Source: Planctomycetales bacterium
Lineage (GTDB): Bacteria; Planctomycetota; Planctomycetia; Gemmatales; Gemmataceae
Direction of reading: 5' to 3'
DNA length: 7,314 nucleotides
NCBI GenBank assembly: GCA_020054355.1
Contig: JAGVLI010000671.1
Coordinates: forward strand, 1 to 7,314
Below are positions 1-6,849 of this stretch, in pieces. The notes under the pieces are model-generated. The model was not told where the DNA came from. It worked only from the letters and a program-made list of their open reading frames with translations, and did no database searches. A program made the position numbers and the translations under genes. Position 1 is the first letter of the stretch, and each line of letters starts with the position of its first letter.

Positions 1-143
1 TCATCGAACTGCTCCGTCAGGGCGAGGAAAGCGCACAAGCCGCCGAGTCCAACGGCGCGAGCAATGGCAGCACCGAGTCGGCACGGCATCAAGGCGGCAA
101 GCGTCGCCAGCGGACCTCCGCCGGCTCCCGAGGGAAAGACTGA
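1..143 (+). CDS. 3' end of an unidentified upstream gene (partial)
   Basis: This is an open frame entering from the left edge (first complete codon at 3) and ending at TGA 141-143, one base before the gltB ATG. It encodes the last 46 residues of a protein. Most codons end in G or C, as expected for a real gene here, and the close stop-start arrangement suggests translational coupling to gltB. The visible tail starts IELLRQGEES and then becomes low-complexity: Ala/Ser/Asn/Gly-rich, then Arg/Lys/Gln-rich, ending SRGKD. Such a tail is probably disordered and basic. No domain is visible, so the family cannot be named. It overlaps the in-frame upstream extension of gltB (ATG at 64), which supports the later gltB start. 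Confidence 0.6.
   Translation, partial: IELLRQGEESAQAAESNGASNGSTESARHQGGKRRQRTSAGSRGKD
130..135 (+). promoter_or_regulatory. ribosome binding site of gltB
   Basis: GAGGGA lies 9 bases before the ATG at 145. It decides the start, since the alternative in-frame ATG at 64 has no comparable site and falls inside the upstream gene. It overlaps the last codons of that gene, which fits coupled translation. Confidence 0.6.
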
Positions 144-144
144 C

Positions 145-3100
145 ATGGCACCGACCGAACAGCCTGGCAAGCAGGGTCTGTACGATCCCTGGTACGAGCA
201 CGATGCCTGTGGCGTCGGCTTCGTCGTCGATCTGAAGAACCGCAAATCGCACGACATCATCGCCAAGGCGCTGCAAATCCTGCTCAGCCTGAAGCACCGC
301 GGCGCTTGCGGCTGCGAGGCCAACACCGGCGACGGCGCGGGCATCATCGTCCAGACCCCGCACCGCTTCCTGCAGAAGGAATGCGCCCGGCTCGGCTTCG
401 ACCTGCCCGAACCGGGCCTCTACGCCGTCGGCATGGTCTTTCTGCCCAGGGACGCCGCCGACCGTGCCCACTGCGAGCAGCTGTTCGAGTCCATCGTCCG
501 CGAGGAAGGCCAGCAGGTGCTGGGCTGGCGCGACGTGCCGACCGACAACTCGCCCCTCGGCCCGACCGCGAAGCGCACCGAGCCGACCGTCCGGCAAATC
601 TTCGTCCAGTCCCAGGGGCTGCTGCCCGAAGCCTTCGAGCGCAAGCTGTTCATCATCCGCCGGCGCGTCGAGAACGCGGTGCGCGCCTCGTCGCTCGCGC
701 AGAAGCAGATGTTCTACGTGCCCAGCTTCTCCTGGAAGACCCTGATCTACAAGGGCATGCTCAACCCCGACCAGGTGCCGGTCTACTATCCGGACCTGAG
801 CGACCCGACCATGGAATCCACCCTGGCGATGGTGCATTCCCGGTTCAGCACCAACACCTTCCCCAACTGGGCGCGGGCGCATCCCTACCGCTATCTCTCG
901 CACAACGGCGAAATCAACACGCTGCGCGGCAACGTCAACTGGATGCACGCCCGCGAGAACATGTTCCAGTCGAAGAACTTTGGCGACGATATCAAGAAGT
1001 TGCTGCCAATCATTGACGAATCGGGCAGCGACTCGGCCATGTTCGACAACGCCCTGGAAATGCTCGTGCTGGCCGGCCGCTCGCTGCCGCACGCCGTGAT
1101 GATGATGATCCCGGAGCCGTGGTCGAGCCACGAGACCATGAGCGCCGAGAAGAAGGCGTTTTACGAATATCACTCCTGCCTGATGGAACCCTGGGACGGC
1201 CCCGCGTCGATCGCCTTCACCGACGGCGTCCGCATCGGCGCGGTGCTGGACCGCAACGGACTGCGCCCCTCGCGCTACTACGTCACCAAGGATGGCCTGG
1301 TCATCATGGCGTCCGAGGTCGGCGTGCTGGACATCGCGCCCGACAACGTGCTGCACAAGGGCCGCTTGCAGCCGGGCCGGATGTTCCTGGTGGACAGCGA
1401 GCAGGGCCGGATCATCGCGGACGAGGAGCTGAAGTTCAACATCGCCACCGAGAAGCCCTACGGGCACTGGGTCCGGGCCAGCATGGTCTCGCTGGAGAGC
1501 CTGCCCGAACCGCCGCACGTCCACGAACCCGATCACAAGACCGTGCTGCTCCGCCAGCACGTCTTCGGCTACACCAGCGAGGACCTGAAAATCCTGATGG
1601 CCCCGATGGCCGAAACCGGCGGCGAGGCACTCGGCTCGATGGGCAACGACGCCGCCCTGGCAGTGCTCTCGGACCGGCCGCAGCTGCTCTACAACTACTT
1701 CAAGCAGCTCTTCGCGCAGGTGACGAACCCGCCGGTGGACGGCATCCGCGAAGAGATCATCATGTCGATGGAAACCACCGTCGGCGCGGAGCAGAACCTG
1801 CTCGAACCCACGCCCAAGTCGGCCCGGCAGATCAAGCTCAAGTCGCCCATCCTCAAGAACGAGGAACTCGAAAAGATCCGCCACCTCGACGGCACCCTGG
1901 CGGGCCGCTTCAAGACGAAGACGATTTCCATCCTCTTCCCGGCGAAGGACGGCGCGGCCGGCTTGCGGAAGGCGATGGAGGACATCTGCCAGCAGGCCAG
2001 CCAGGCGATTGCGGAGAAGCACGACTTCCTGATTCTCTCCGACCGCGGCGTGGACCGGGACCACGTGCCGATTCCCGCGCTGCTGGCGACGGCGGGCGTC
2101 CACCATCACCTGATCCGCGAAGGCACCCGCACCAAGGTCGGCTTGATCCTCGAAAGCGGCGAGCCGCGCGAGGTCCATCATTTCGCCTTGCTGATCGGCT
2201 ACGGCGCGGGCGCGATCAATCCGTACCTGGCCTTCGAGACGCTCGACGACATGATCCACCAGGGCCAGCTGCCCGGCGTCGATCACAGCAAGGCGGTGAA
2301 GAACTTCGTCAAGGCGGTCGATAAGGGCGTGGCCAAGGTCATGTCCAAGATGGGCATTTCGACCGCGCAGAGCTACTGCGGCGCGCAGATCTTCGAAGCG
2401 GTCGGGCTGAGCAAGGAGTTGGTGGACCAGTACTTCACCTGGACGCCGTCGCGCGTCTCCGGCATCGGCATCGATGTGGTCGCCGAGGAAGCCCTGGCCC
2501 GGCACCGCAACGCCTATCCCGCCTATCCAACCAATGGCCGGACGCTCGACGTGGGCGGCCATTACCAGTATCGCAAGGAAGGCGAGTATCACCTGTTCAA
2601 CCCCGAAACCATCCACAAGCTGCAGTACGCTTGCCGGACGGGCAACTTCCAGGTCTTCAAGGAATACAGCGAGCAGGTGAACAACCAGTCGAAGCGCCTG
2701 GCCACGCTGCGCGGCCTGTTCGATATCAAGTTCCCGGAGCAGGGCATCCCGATCGGGGAAGTCGAATCGGTCGAGGACTTGATGAAGCGCTTCAAGTCGG
2801 GCGCGATGTCCTACGGCTCGATCAGTCAGGAAGCCCACGAAACCCTCGCCGTGGCCATGAACCGCATCGGCGGCAAGAGCAACACCGGCGAGGGCGGCGA
2901 AGACCCGGCCCGCTACGTCCTCGAAGCGAACGGCGATTCCAAGAACAGCGCCATCAAGCAGGTGGCCTCCGGCCGCTTCGGCGTGACTAGCGTTTACCTG
3001 GTCAACGCCAAGGAGCTGCAGATCAAGATGGCCCAGGGCGCGAAGCCCGGCGAGGGCGGCCAGCTGCCCGGCCACAAGGTTTATCCGTGGATCGCCAAGG

Positions 3101-4746
3101 TCCGCCACTCGACGCCCGGCGTCGGCCTGATCTCGCCGCCGCCGCACCACGACATCTATTCCATCGAGGACCTGGCCGAGCTGATTCACGATCTGAAGAA
3201 CGCCAACCATCACGCACGGATCAGTGTGAAGCTCGTCGCGGAAGTCGGCGTCGGCACCATCGCCGCCGGCGTCTCCAAGGCCCATGCCGACGTGGTGTTG
3301 ATCTCCGGCCACGACGGCGGGACCGGCGCTTCGCCGCTCACCAGCATCAAGCATGCCGGCGCGCCCTGGGAACTCGGCCTGGCGGAAACCCATCAGACGC
3401 TGGTGCTGAACGACCTGCGCAGCCGGATCGCGGTCGAGGTGGACGGCCAGCTCAAGACCGGCCGCGACGTGCTGGTCGGCGCGCTGCTGGGCGCGGAAGA
3501 GTTCGGCTTCGCCACCGCCCCATTGGTGGCGATGGGCTGCGTGATGATGCGCGTTTGTCATCTCAACACCTGCCCGGTCGGGGTGGCCACGCAGGACCCC
3601 CGCCTGCGCAAGAAGTTCACCGGCGATGCCGACCACGTCGTCCAGTTCATGAAGTTCATCGCCCAGGAGCTGCGCGAGCTGATGGCCAAGCTGGGCGTCC
3701 GCAAGCTGACCGACCTCGTCGGCCGGACGGACCTGCTCGAAACCCGCCAGGCCGTGGCGCACTTCAAGACCAAGGGCCTGGACTTCTCGGCCATCTTCCA
3801 TCAGCCCCAGGTCGGCCCGGAGGTCAAGCGCTTCTGCCAGATCGGCCAGGACCACAACTTGCAGAATGCCCTGGACAACACCACGCTGCTCGACCTGTGC
3901 AAACCCGCCCTGGAGCGCGGCGAGCAGGTGCGGGCCACGCTGCCGATCAAGAACGTCAACCGCGTGGTCGGCACCATCACGGGCAGCGAACTGACCCGGC
4001 GCCACGGCGCGAAGGGCTTGCCCGAGGACACGATTCAGCTCCACTTCAAAGGTTCGGCCGGCCAGAGCTTTGGAGCGTTCATTCCCAAGGGCATGACGCT
4101 GCAGCTCGAAGGCGACGCCAACGACTACGTGGGCAAGGGCCTGTCGGGCGGCAAGATCATCGTCTATCCGCCGGCCGGCTCGACATTCGTCGCCGAAGAC
4201 AACGTCATCGTCGGCAACGTCGCCCTCTACGGCGCGACCGACGGCGAAGCCTACATTCGCGGCATGGCCGGCGAACGCTTCGCGGTGCGCAACAGCGGGG
4301 TGCAAGCGGTGGTCGAGTCCGTTGGCGATCACGGCTGCGAATACATGACGGGCGGCAAGGTGATCGTGCTCGGCCCGACCGGACGCAACTTCGCGGCCGG
4401 CATGTCCGGCGGCGTGGCCTACGTCCTCGACGAGGTCGGCGACTTCCCGCGCCACTGCAACCTGGAAATGGTCAAGCTCTTCAAGCTGGAAGACGCGGAA
4501 GAGATCGAGCAATTGCGAAAAATCATCCGCAAGCATGCCGACTACACCAAGAGCGACCGCGCCTGGAAGGTGCTGGCCCTCTGGGAAGAACTGGTGCCGA
4601 AGTTCGTCAAGGTTTACCCGAACGATTACCGGCGTATGCTCGAAACGCAGAAGCGCTTCAAGGCGACAGGGCTTTCGGAAGAGGAAGCGGTAATGGCGGC
4701 CTTCGAGGAGAACGCCAAGGATGCGTCGCGGGCGGGGGGGAAGTAA
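145..4746 (+). CDS. gltB: glutamate synthase (NADPH) large subunit
   Basis: This 1533-residue protein is the large (alpha) subunit of cytoplasmic bacterial GOGAT. It hydrolyses glutamine, channels the ammonia, and with GltD makes two glutamates from glutamine and 2-oxoglutarate. With the start at 145, a 21-residue propeptide precedes the nucleophile Cys22 (DACGVGF), as is usual for this class II amidotransferase. Glutaminase-domain motifs are KHRG at 50-53, SRFSTNT at 232-238, HNGEIN at 253-258 and SGSDSA at 293-298. A central domain follows (about 480-800). The FMN/synthase domain (about 830-1220) shows MSYGSIS 888-894, GGKSNTGEGGE 909-919, GAKPGEGGQLPG 965-976 and SGHDGGTGASP 1054-1064. The 3Fe-4S cysteines are Cys1132, Cys1138 and Cys1143. 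The Gly-rich GXGXG beta-helix domain (about 1270-1480) carries GKGLSGG at 1330-1336. Length is normal for the family and no key residue is missing. The last 13 codons recur, degenerate, at 5445-5483. The stop is 3 bases before the next gene. Confidence 0.97.
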   Translation: MAPTEQPGKQGLYDPWYEHDACGVGFVVDLKNRKSHDIIAKALQILLSLKHRGACGCEANTGDGAGIIVQTPHRFLQKECARLGFDLPEPGLYAVGMVFLPRDAADRAHCEQLFESIVREEGQQVLGWRDVPTDNSPLGPTAKRTEPTVRQIFVQSQGLLPEAFERKLFIIRRRVENAVRASSLAQKQMFYVPSFSWKTLIYKGMLNPDQVPVYYPDLSDPTMESTLAMVHSRFSTNTFPNWARAHPYRYLSHNGEINTLRGNVNWMHARENMFQSKNFGDDIKKLLPIIDESGSDSAMFDNALEMLVLAGRSLPHAVMMMIPEPWSSHETMSAEKKAFYEYHSCLMEPWDGPASIAFTDGVRIGAVLDRNGLRPSRYYVTKDGLVIMASEVGVLDIAPDNVLHKGRLQPGRMFLVDSEQGRIIADEELKFNIATEKPYGHWVRASMVSLESLPEPPHVHEPDHKTVLLRQHVFGYTSEDLKILMAPMAETGGEALGSMGNDAALAVLSDRPQLLYNYFKQLFAQVTNPPVDGIREEIIMSMETTVGAEQNLLEPTPKSARQIKLKSPILKNEELEKIRHLDGTLAGRFKTKTISILFPAKDGAAGLRKAMEDICQQASQAIAEKHDFLILSDRGVDRDHVPIPALLATAGVHHHLIREGTRTKVGLILESGEPREVHHFALLIGYGAGAINPYLAFETLDDMIHQGQLPGVDHSKAVKNFVKAVDKGVAKVMSKMGISTAQSYCGAQIFEAVGLSKELVDQYFTWTPSRVSGIGIDVVAEEALARHRNAYPAYPTNGRTLDVGGHYQYRKEGEYHLFNPETIHKLQYACRTGNFQVFKEYSEQVNNQSKRLATLRGLFDIKFPEQGIPIGEVESVEDLMKRFKSGAMSYGSISQEAHETLAVAMNRIGGKSNTGEGGEDPARYVLEANGDSKNSAIKQVASGRFGVTSVYLVNAKELQIKMAQGAKPGEGGQLPGHKVYPWIAKVRHSTPGVGLISPPPHHDIYSIEDLAELIHDLKNANHHARISVKLVAEVGVGTIAAGVSKAHADVVLISGHDGGTGASPLTSIKHAGAPWELGLAETHQTLVLNDLRSRIAVEVDGQLKTGRDVLVGALLGAEEFGFATAPLVAMGCVMMRVCHLNTCPVGVATQDPRLRKKFTGDADHVVQFMKFIAQELRELMAKLGVRKLTDLVGRTDLLETRQAVAHFKTKGLDFSAIFHQPQVGPEVKRFCQIGQDHNLQNALDNTTLLDLCKPALERGEQVRATLPIKNVNRVVGTITGSELTRRHGAKGLPEDTIQLHFKGSAGQSFGAFIPKGMTLQLEGDANDYVGKGLSGGKIIVYPPAGSTFVAEDNVIVGNVALYGATDGEAYIRGMAGERFAVRNSGVQAVVESVGDHGCEYMTGGKVIVLGPTGRNFAAGMSGGVAYVLDEVGDFPRHCNLEMVKLFKLEDAEEIEQLRKIIRKHADYTKSDRAWKVLALWEELVPKFVKVYPNDYRRMLETQKRFKATGLSEEEAVMAAFEENAKDASRAGGK
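4708..4746 (+). repeat. gltB-tail direct repeat, copy 1 (functional gltB end)
   Basis: The last 39 bases of gltB (ENAKDASRAGGK and stop) match 5445-5483 at 35 of 39 positions by eye. All four differences fall in third codon positions. The G-rich stretch before the stop probably also acts as the ribosome binding site of the gene at 4750. The two copies bracket the first nucleotidyltransferase-like gene, with an offset of 737 bases. Confidence 0.85.
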
Positions 4747-4749
4747 GCG

Positions 4750-5379
4750 ATGTTTGGCGACGGTTCGCTGACGTTTCGGGAGTTTGCCATGCGCGAGCCG
4801 CTGCCCCTGGCGACGATCCATGACGCGGTGCTGGAGTTCCTGCGCGGTCGCAAGGACGCTGTCCTCTTCGGCGCGCAGGCAGTCAACGCCTACGTCAAAG
4901 AGCCACGGATGACGCAGGATGTGGACATTGCCTCGACACGCGCTGAGGAACTGGCGGAGGAGTTGCGGAAGTTTCTGAACGAGCGGTTTCATATCGCCGT
5001 TCGGGTTCGCTCTGTCCGTGAAGGCATCGGCTTCCGTCTCGATCAAGTGCGTAAGCCGGCGAACCGCCATCTGGTCGATCTGCGGCTGGTCGCGGTATTG
5101 CCGCCAGCGCAGCGCGTCAAGAAAGTGCTGGTCGTTACGCCGCCGGAGTTGATCGCCAACAAAGTGATGAGCATGGTGAATCGGCAACATCAAGCCAAGG
5201 GCATCATCGACAAGGCCGACGTGTATCGGGTGCTGTTGGCGCTTCCCGAATTAAAAGCGGAGGAAGGGCCGGTGGCCGAACGGCTTCGCGCGGCGGATGC
5301 GCCAGACGAAGTCATGGCGGCTTGGAGGGAACTGGTCGCTGAGGAAATCCTGCCCGAGGACGATGAGGAGGGATATTGA
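4750..5379 (+). CDS. putative nucleotidyltransferase-fold protein, copy A
   Basis: This 209-residue cytoplasmic protein has no signal peptide or membrane segment. The best clue is the segment FGAQAVNAY (40-48) followed by PRMTQDVDI (52-60). This resembles the nucleotidyltransferase signature of a conserved small residue after a hydrophobic strand, then an Asp-x-Asp metal site (Asp57, Asp59), as in AbiEii/DUF1814-like and related small nucleotidyltransferases. Downstream, TPPELIANKV and the KGIIDKADV segment fit the family's C-terminal helical part. The middle (61-90) is a charged helix. The C-terminus is acidic (PEDDEEGY). The start, 3 bases after the gltB stop, is supported by a G-rich ribosome binding site within the gltB end and by the same N-terminus, MFGDG-LTF, in copy B at 6190. 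The two proteins are roughly 80% identical by eye. No substrate can be inferred. AbiEii-type toxins usually pair with an antitoxin, and none is recognised here. Confidence 0.7.
   Translation: MFGDGSLTFREFAMREPLPLATIHDAVLEFLRGRKDAVLFGAQAVNAYVKEPRMTQDVDIASTRAEELAEELRKFLNERFHIAVRVRSVREGIGFRLDQVRKPANRHLVDLRLVAVLPPAQRVKKVLVVTPPELIANKVMSMVNRQHQAKGIIDKADVYRVLLALPELKAEEGPVAERLRAADAPDEVMAAWRELVAEEILPEDDEEGY
4947..5003 (+). repeat. 57-base identical patch shared by copies A and B (copy 1)
   Basis: These 57 bases are identical to 6387-6443, inside two genes that otherwise differ at many positions, including abundant synonymous ones. The match extends to 63 of 64 bases through 5010. The patch encodes the ELAEELRKFLNERFHIAVR segment. 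A sharply bounded identical tract inside diverged paralogues suggests recent gene conversion or recombination. Confidence 0.85.
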
Positions 5380-5384
5380 CCTGA

Positions 5385-5483
5385 AAGAAGCGGCTGCGGG
5401 CACAGGATCGGCCGGCGGCAGAGGCGGCCAGGGCGCCCGTCAAGGAAAACGCCAAGGATGCTTCTCGGGCGGGCGGGAAGTAA
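5385..5483 (+). pseudogene. gltB: relic of the gltB 3' end
   Basis: This frame aligns without gaps to the last 32 codons and stop of gltB (4648-4746). The final 13 codons (5445-5483) match at 35 of 39 bases and encode the identical peptide ENAKDASRAGGK plus TAA. The preceding 60 bases match at only about 34 positions by eye, but the reading frame, several residues and the length are kept. No ATG or GTG start is present, and the frame is closed upstream by a TGA at 5382. It is therefore a remnant and not a gene. It begins 5 bases after the stop of copy A and precedes the unknown gene at 5510, so it marks an old gltB boundary. The 60-base upstream similarity is weaker evidence than the 39-base repeat. 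Confidence 0.75.
5445..5483 (+). repeat. gltB-tail direct repeat, copy 2
   Basis: This is the second copy of the 39-base gltB terminus, including the TAA stop. It differs from 4708-4746 at four third-codon positions only. It lies between copy A of the nucleotidyltransferase-like gene and the unknown gene at 5510. Confidence 0.85.
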
Positions 5484-5492
5484 CCGCCCCGC
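5469..5492 (+). other. GC-rich hairpin upstream of the unknown gene
   Basis: GCGGGCGG (5469-5476) can pair with CCGCCC plus GC (5484-5492, one bulged C), leaving a 7-base loop that contains the relic gltB stop. No T-run follows, so it is not a standard intrinsic terminator. It could pause transcription or affect access to the next ribosome binding site, or simply reflect high GC. Confidence 0.25.
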
Positions 5493-5496
5493 GAAG

Positions 5497-5502
5497 TAGG
5501 AA
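5497..5502 (+). promoter_or_regulatory. ribosome binding site of the gene at 5510
   Basis: TAGGAA lies 7 bases before the ATG at 5510. It supports this start over the much longer in-frame extension, which would run back into the end of copy A and through low-complexity Gly/Arg sequence. Confidence 0.5.
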
Positions 5503-5509
5503 CGATTTC

Positions 5510-5974
5510 ATGTGGGCTTTCACAATCCATGACTTGCGACCAACTGGCGGACTCTCATTCGACCTTCGGGATGTCCTCTGGGCACTGGAACCGTCGATCA
5601 AAGGCTACTCATGGCTAATCACGAAGCTGGACTGCTCCGGCGACGATGTCATCGAGGAGATGTGCAAATTCGTGGAGGAAGGGACTAGGGATGGCAGTCT
5701 TGGGCTGCTTCTTGGATGGAAAGAGCTAAATGACATCGCGTTCGGCAACATTCATCAGACAATCGATGCTGAACTGACTGGACTACCGCCTGGAACGCTA
5801 CGAGAGGATTCATTCAAGAACGTCAAGATTGCCGAGCTTGGACCGCCCACTCCCAAGACGATCATCATCCGGGCAATTGATAGTTCTTTTTTCGAGGTGG
5901 TCACGACATTGCCTGAGCATGAAGCACTCCTCCGCCGCGCTTTCCGTGATGTTCGTGTGCAGAGTGAGTGGTAA
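5510..5974 (+). CDS. hypothetical protein, unknown function
   Basis: This 154-residue protein is not one I recognise. It is soluble in appearance, with no signal peptide and no membrane segment. It is acidic: by count about 25 Asp/Glu against 16 Lys/Arg. It begins MWAFTIHDLRP. Visible elements are LDCSGDD (about 40-46), a helical acidic stretch VIEEMCKFVEEG, a LLLGWKELNDIAFGNIHQ segment, and a strand-like TIIIRAIDSSFFEVVTT before a basic helix at the C-terminus. GC is about 55% in three 60-base rows counted, well below gltB, and codon choice is less GC3-biased. This suggests a separate and possibly recent origin. It sits between the relic gltB tail and the relic gltD head, as if it once occupied a gltB-gltD junction alone. 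Size and acidity would suit an immunity or antitoxin-type protein, but nothing in the sequence establishes that. Confidence 0.6.
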   Translation: MWAFTIHDLRPTGGLSFDLRDVLWALEPSIKGYSWLITKLDCSGDDVIEEMCKFVEEGTRDGSLGLLLGWKELNDIAFGNIHQTIDAELTGLPPGTLREDSFKNVKIAELGPPTPKTIIIRAIDSSFFEVVTTLPEHEALLRRAFRDVRVQSEW

Positions 5975-6031
5975 CCCGGTACCCCCTTGGTCGCAGCGAC
6001 TTTGGCGGCACTGAGCAAAGGGATCGTCGAT

Positions 6032-6133
6032 ATGGGCAAGCCAACTGGGTTCCTCGAATTCCCCCGCGAACTGCCGCTGGCCGTCGCCCCGGCGGAGCGC
6101 ATCGGCAACTGGCAGGAGTTCCACGAGCACGCC
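6032..6133 (+). repeat. gltD-head direct repeat, copy 1
   Basis: These 102 bases match 6857-6958 at 98 positions, with only synonymous third-base differences. The identity begins at the ATG and does not extend upstream. With its partner it brackets nucleotidyltransferase-like copy B, at an offset of 825 bases. Confidence 0.9.
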
Positions 6134-6175
6134 GAAGAACAGCTGCTGCTCAAGCAGATCGTTCGCGGCCTGTAA
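6032..6175 (+). pseudogene. gltD: truncated copy of the gltD 5' end (47-aa mini-ORF)
   Basis: The first 34 codons match the start of the real gltD (6857-6958) at 98 of 102 bases, and all four differences are synonymous. The protein starts MGKPTGFLEFPRELP in both. Similarity then drops sharply: the relic reads EEQLLLKQIVRGL and stops, where gltD reads DESMLRKQGARCMD. The shared E, L, KQ and R suggest true but diverged homology up to the stop. All the iron-sulphur cysteines are absent, so it cannot act as GltD. The start retains a plausible ribosome binding site (AAGGGA 6018-6023, 8 bases upstream), so the short peptide may still be translated and could feed ribosomes to the gene at 6190. The sequence upstream of its ATG does not resemble that upstream of the real gltD. 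Confidence 0.85.
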
Positions 6176-6189
6176 TTCGGAGTCTGGTC

Positions 6190-6846
6190 ATGTTTGGCGA
6201 CGGCGCACTGACATTCCAGGAGTTCGCGATGCGCGAACCGCACCCGCTGGCGGTCATTCACGATGCGGTCCTGGAGTTCCTGCGCGGCCGGAACGATGCG
6301 GTCGTTTTCGATGCCCAGGCGGTGAACGCCTATGTCAAGGAACCGCGCATGACTCAAGACGTGGACATCGCTTCCACGCGGGCCGTGGAACTGGCGGAGG
6401 AGTTGCGGAAGTTTCTGAACGAGCGGTTTCATATCGCCGTTCGTGTTCGCACGGTTCGCGAGGGATTGGGCTATCGCATTTACCAGGTGCGGAAACCCGA
6501 CAATCGCCATTTGGTCGATGTCCGCCCGGTCGATGCTCTTCCCCCCGCTCAGCGGGTCAAGAAGGTCCTGGTAGTAACGCCTCCGGAACTGATCGCCAAC
6601 AAAGTAGCGAGCATGGTCGGCAGGGGGAAGAAGCGAAAAGGCATCATGGATCATGCCGATCTTGCCATCTTGCTTCTGACCTTTCCGGAGCTCAAGGCGG
6701 AGGAAGGCCCCGTCGCGGAACGGCTTCGTGCCGCCAGCGCCTCGCCCGAAGTCATGGCCGCCTGGAAGGACCTGGTGGCCGAGGAGATCCTTCCCGAGGA
6801 CGAGGACGACAAGTTCGTGCGCGGGGCGGACGAAGAAGACGAATAG
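6190..6846 (+). CDS. putative nucleotidyltransferase-fold protein, copy B
   Basis: This 218-residue paralogue of the gene at 4750 is colinear with it and roughly 80% identical by eye. The nucleotidyltransferase-like segment is FDAQAVNAY (40-48) then PRMTQDVDI (52-60), keeping Asp57 and Asp59. However, residue 41 is Asp where copy A has Gly, at the position where this fold normally has a small glycine of the nucleotide-binding turn. Activity may therefore be altered or lost. The segment after TPPELIANKV differs most between copies (basic GRGKKRKG here). The C-terminus is longer and acidic (PEDEDDK, ending GADEEDE). The start has GGAG at 6179-6182, 7 bases upstream, and follows the mini-ORF stop by 14 bases. 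Its stop TAG overlaps the ribosome binding site of gltD, so translation is probably coupled. The gene stays fully open despite the Asp41 change, which implies recent duplication or continued selection. Confidence 0.7.
   Translation: MFGDGALTFQEFAMREPHPLAVIHDAVLEFLRGRNDAVVFDAQAVNAYVKEPRMTQDVDIASTRAVELAEELRKFLNERFHIAVRVRTVREGLGYRIYQVRKPDNRHLVDVRPVDALPPAQRVKKVLVVTPPELIANKVASMVGRGKKRKGIMDHADLAILLLTFPELKAEEGPVAERLRAASASPEVMAAWKDLVAEEILPEDEDDKFVRGADEEDE
6387..6443 (+). repeat. 57-base identical patch shared by copies A and B (copy 2)
   Basis: This is the partner of 4947-5003, identical over 57 bases, at an offset of 1440. Flanking codons differ at many third positions on both sides, so the boundaries are sharp. 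Confidence 0.85.
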
Positions 6847-6849
6847 AGG
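6845..6849 (+). promoter_or_regulatory. ribosome binding site of gltD, overlapping the upstream stop
   Basis: AGAGG starts within the TAG stop of copy B (6844-6846) and lies 7 bases before the gltD ATG at 6857. The overlap suggests that gltD translation is coupled to the accessory gene before it. Confidence 0.5.

Noticed and set aside
64..144. Earlier in-frame start for gltB at 64
   Set aside because: It lacks a ribosome binding site, overlaps the end of the upstream gene, and would give a propeptide of 48 residues. The ATG at 145 gives 21 residues before Cys22 and has GAGGGA upstream.
3087..4823. A 578-codon + strand frame inside gltB
   Set aside because: It is an Arg/Gly/Pro-rich out-of-frame shadow of gltB with no plausible domain.
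1..5193. A 1730-codon open frame on the minus strand covering gltB and copy A
   Set aside because: It is the mirror of strongly biased GC-rich codons in gltB, whose family motifs are unmistakable on the + strand. The minus-strand protein is His/Arg/Leu/Val-rich with no recognisable domain.
5297..5509. Upstream in-frame extension of the unknown gene at 5510
   Set aside because: It overlaps the conserved end of copy A and the gltB relic in other frames and translates to low-complexity Gly/Arg sequence. The ATG at 5510 has a good ribosome binding site.
5990..6000. Perfect palindrome GTCGC-A-GCGAC before the gltD-head relic
   Set aside because: The single-base loop cannot form a hairpin, and an 11-base palindrome is unremarkable in GC-rich DNA without a second copy at the other junctions.
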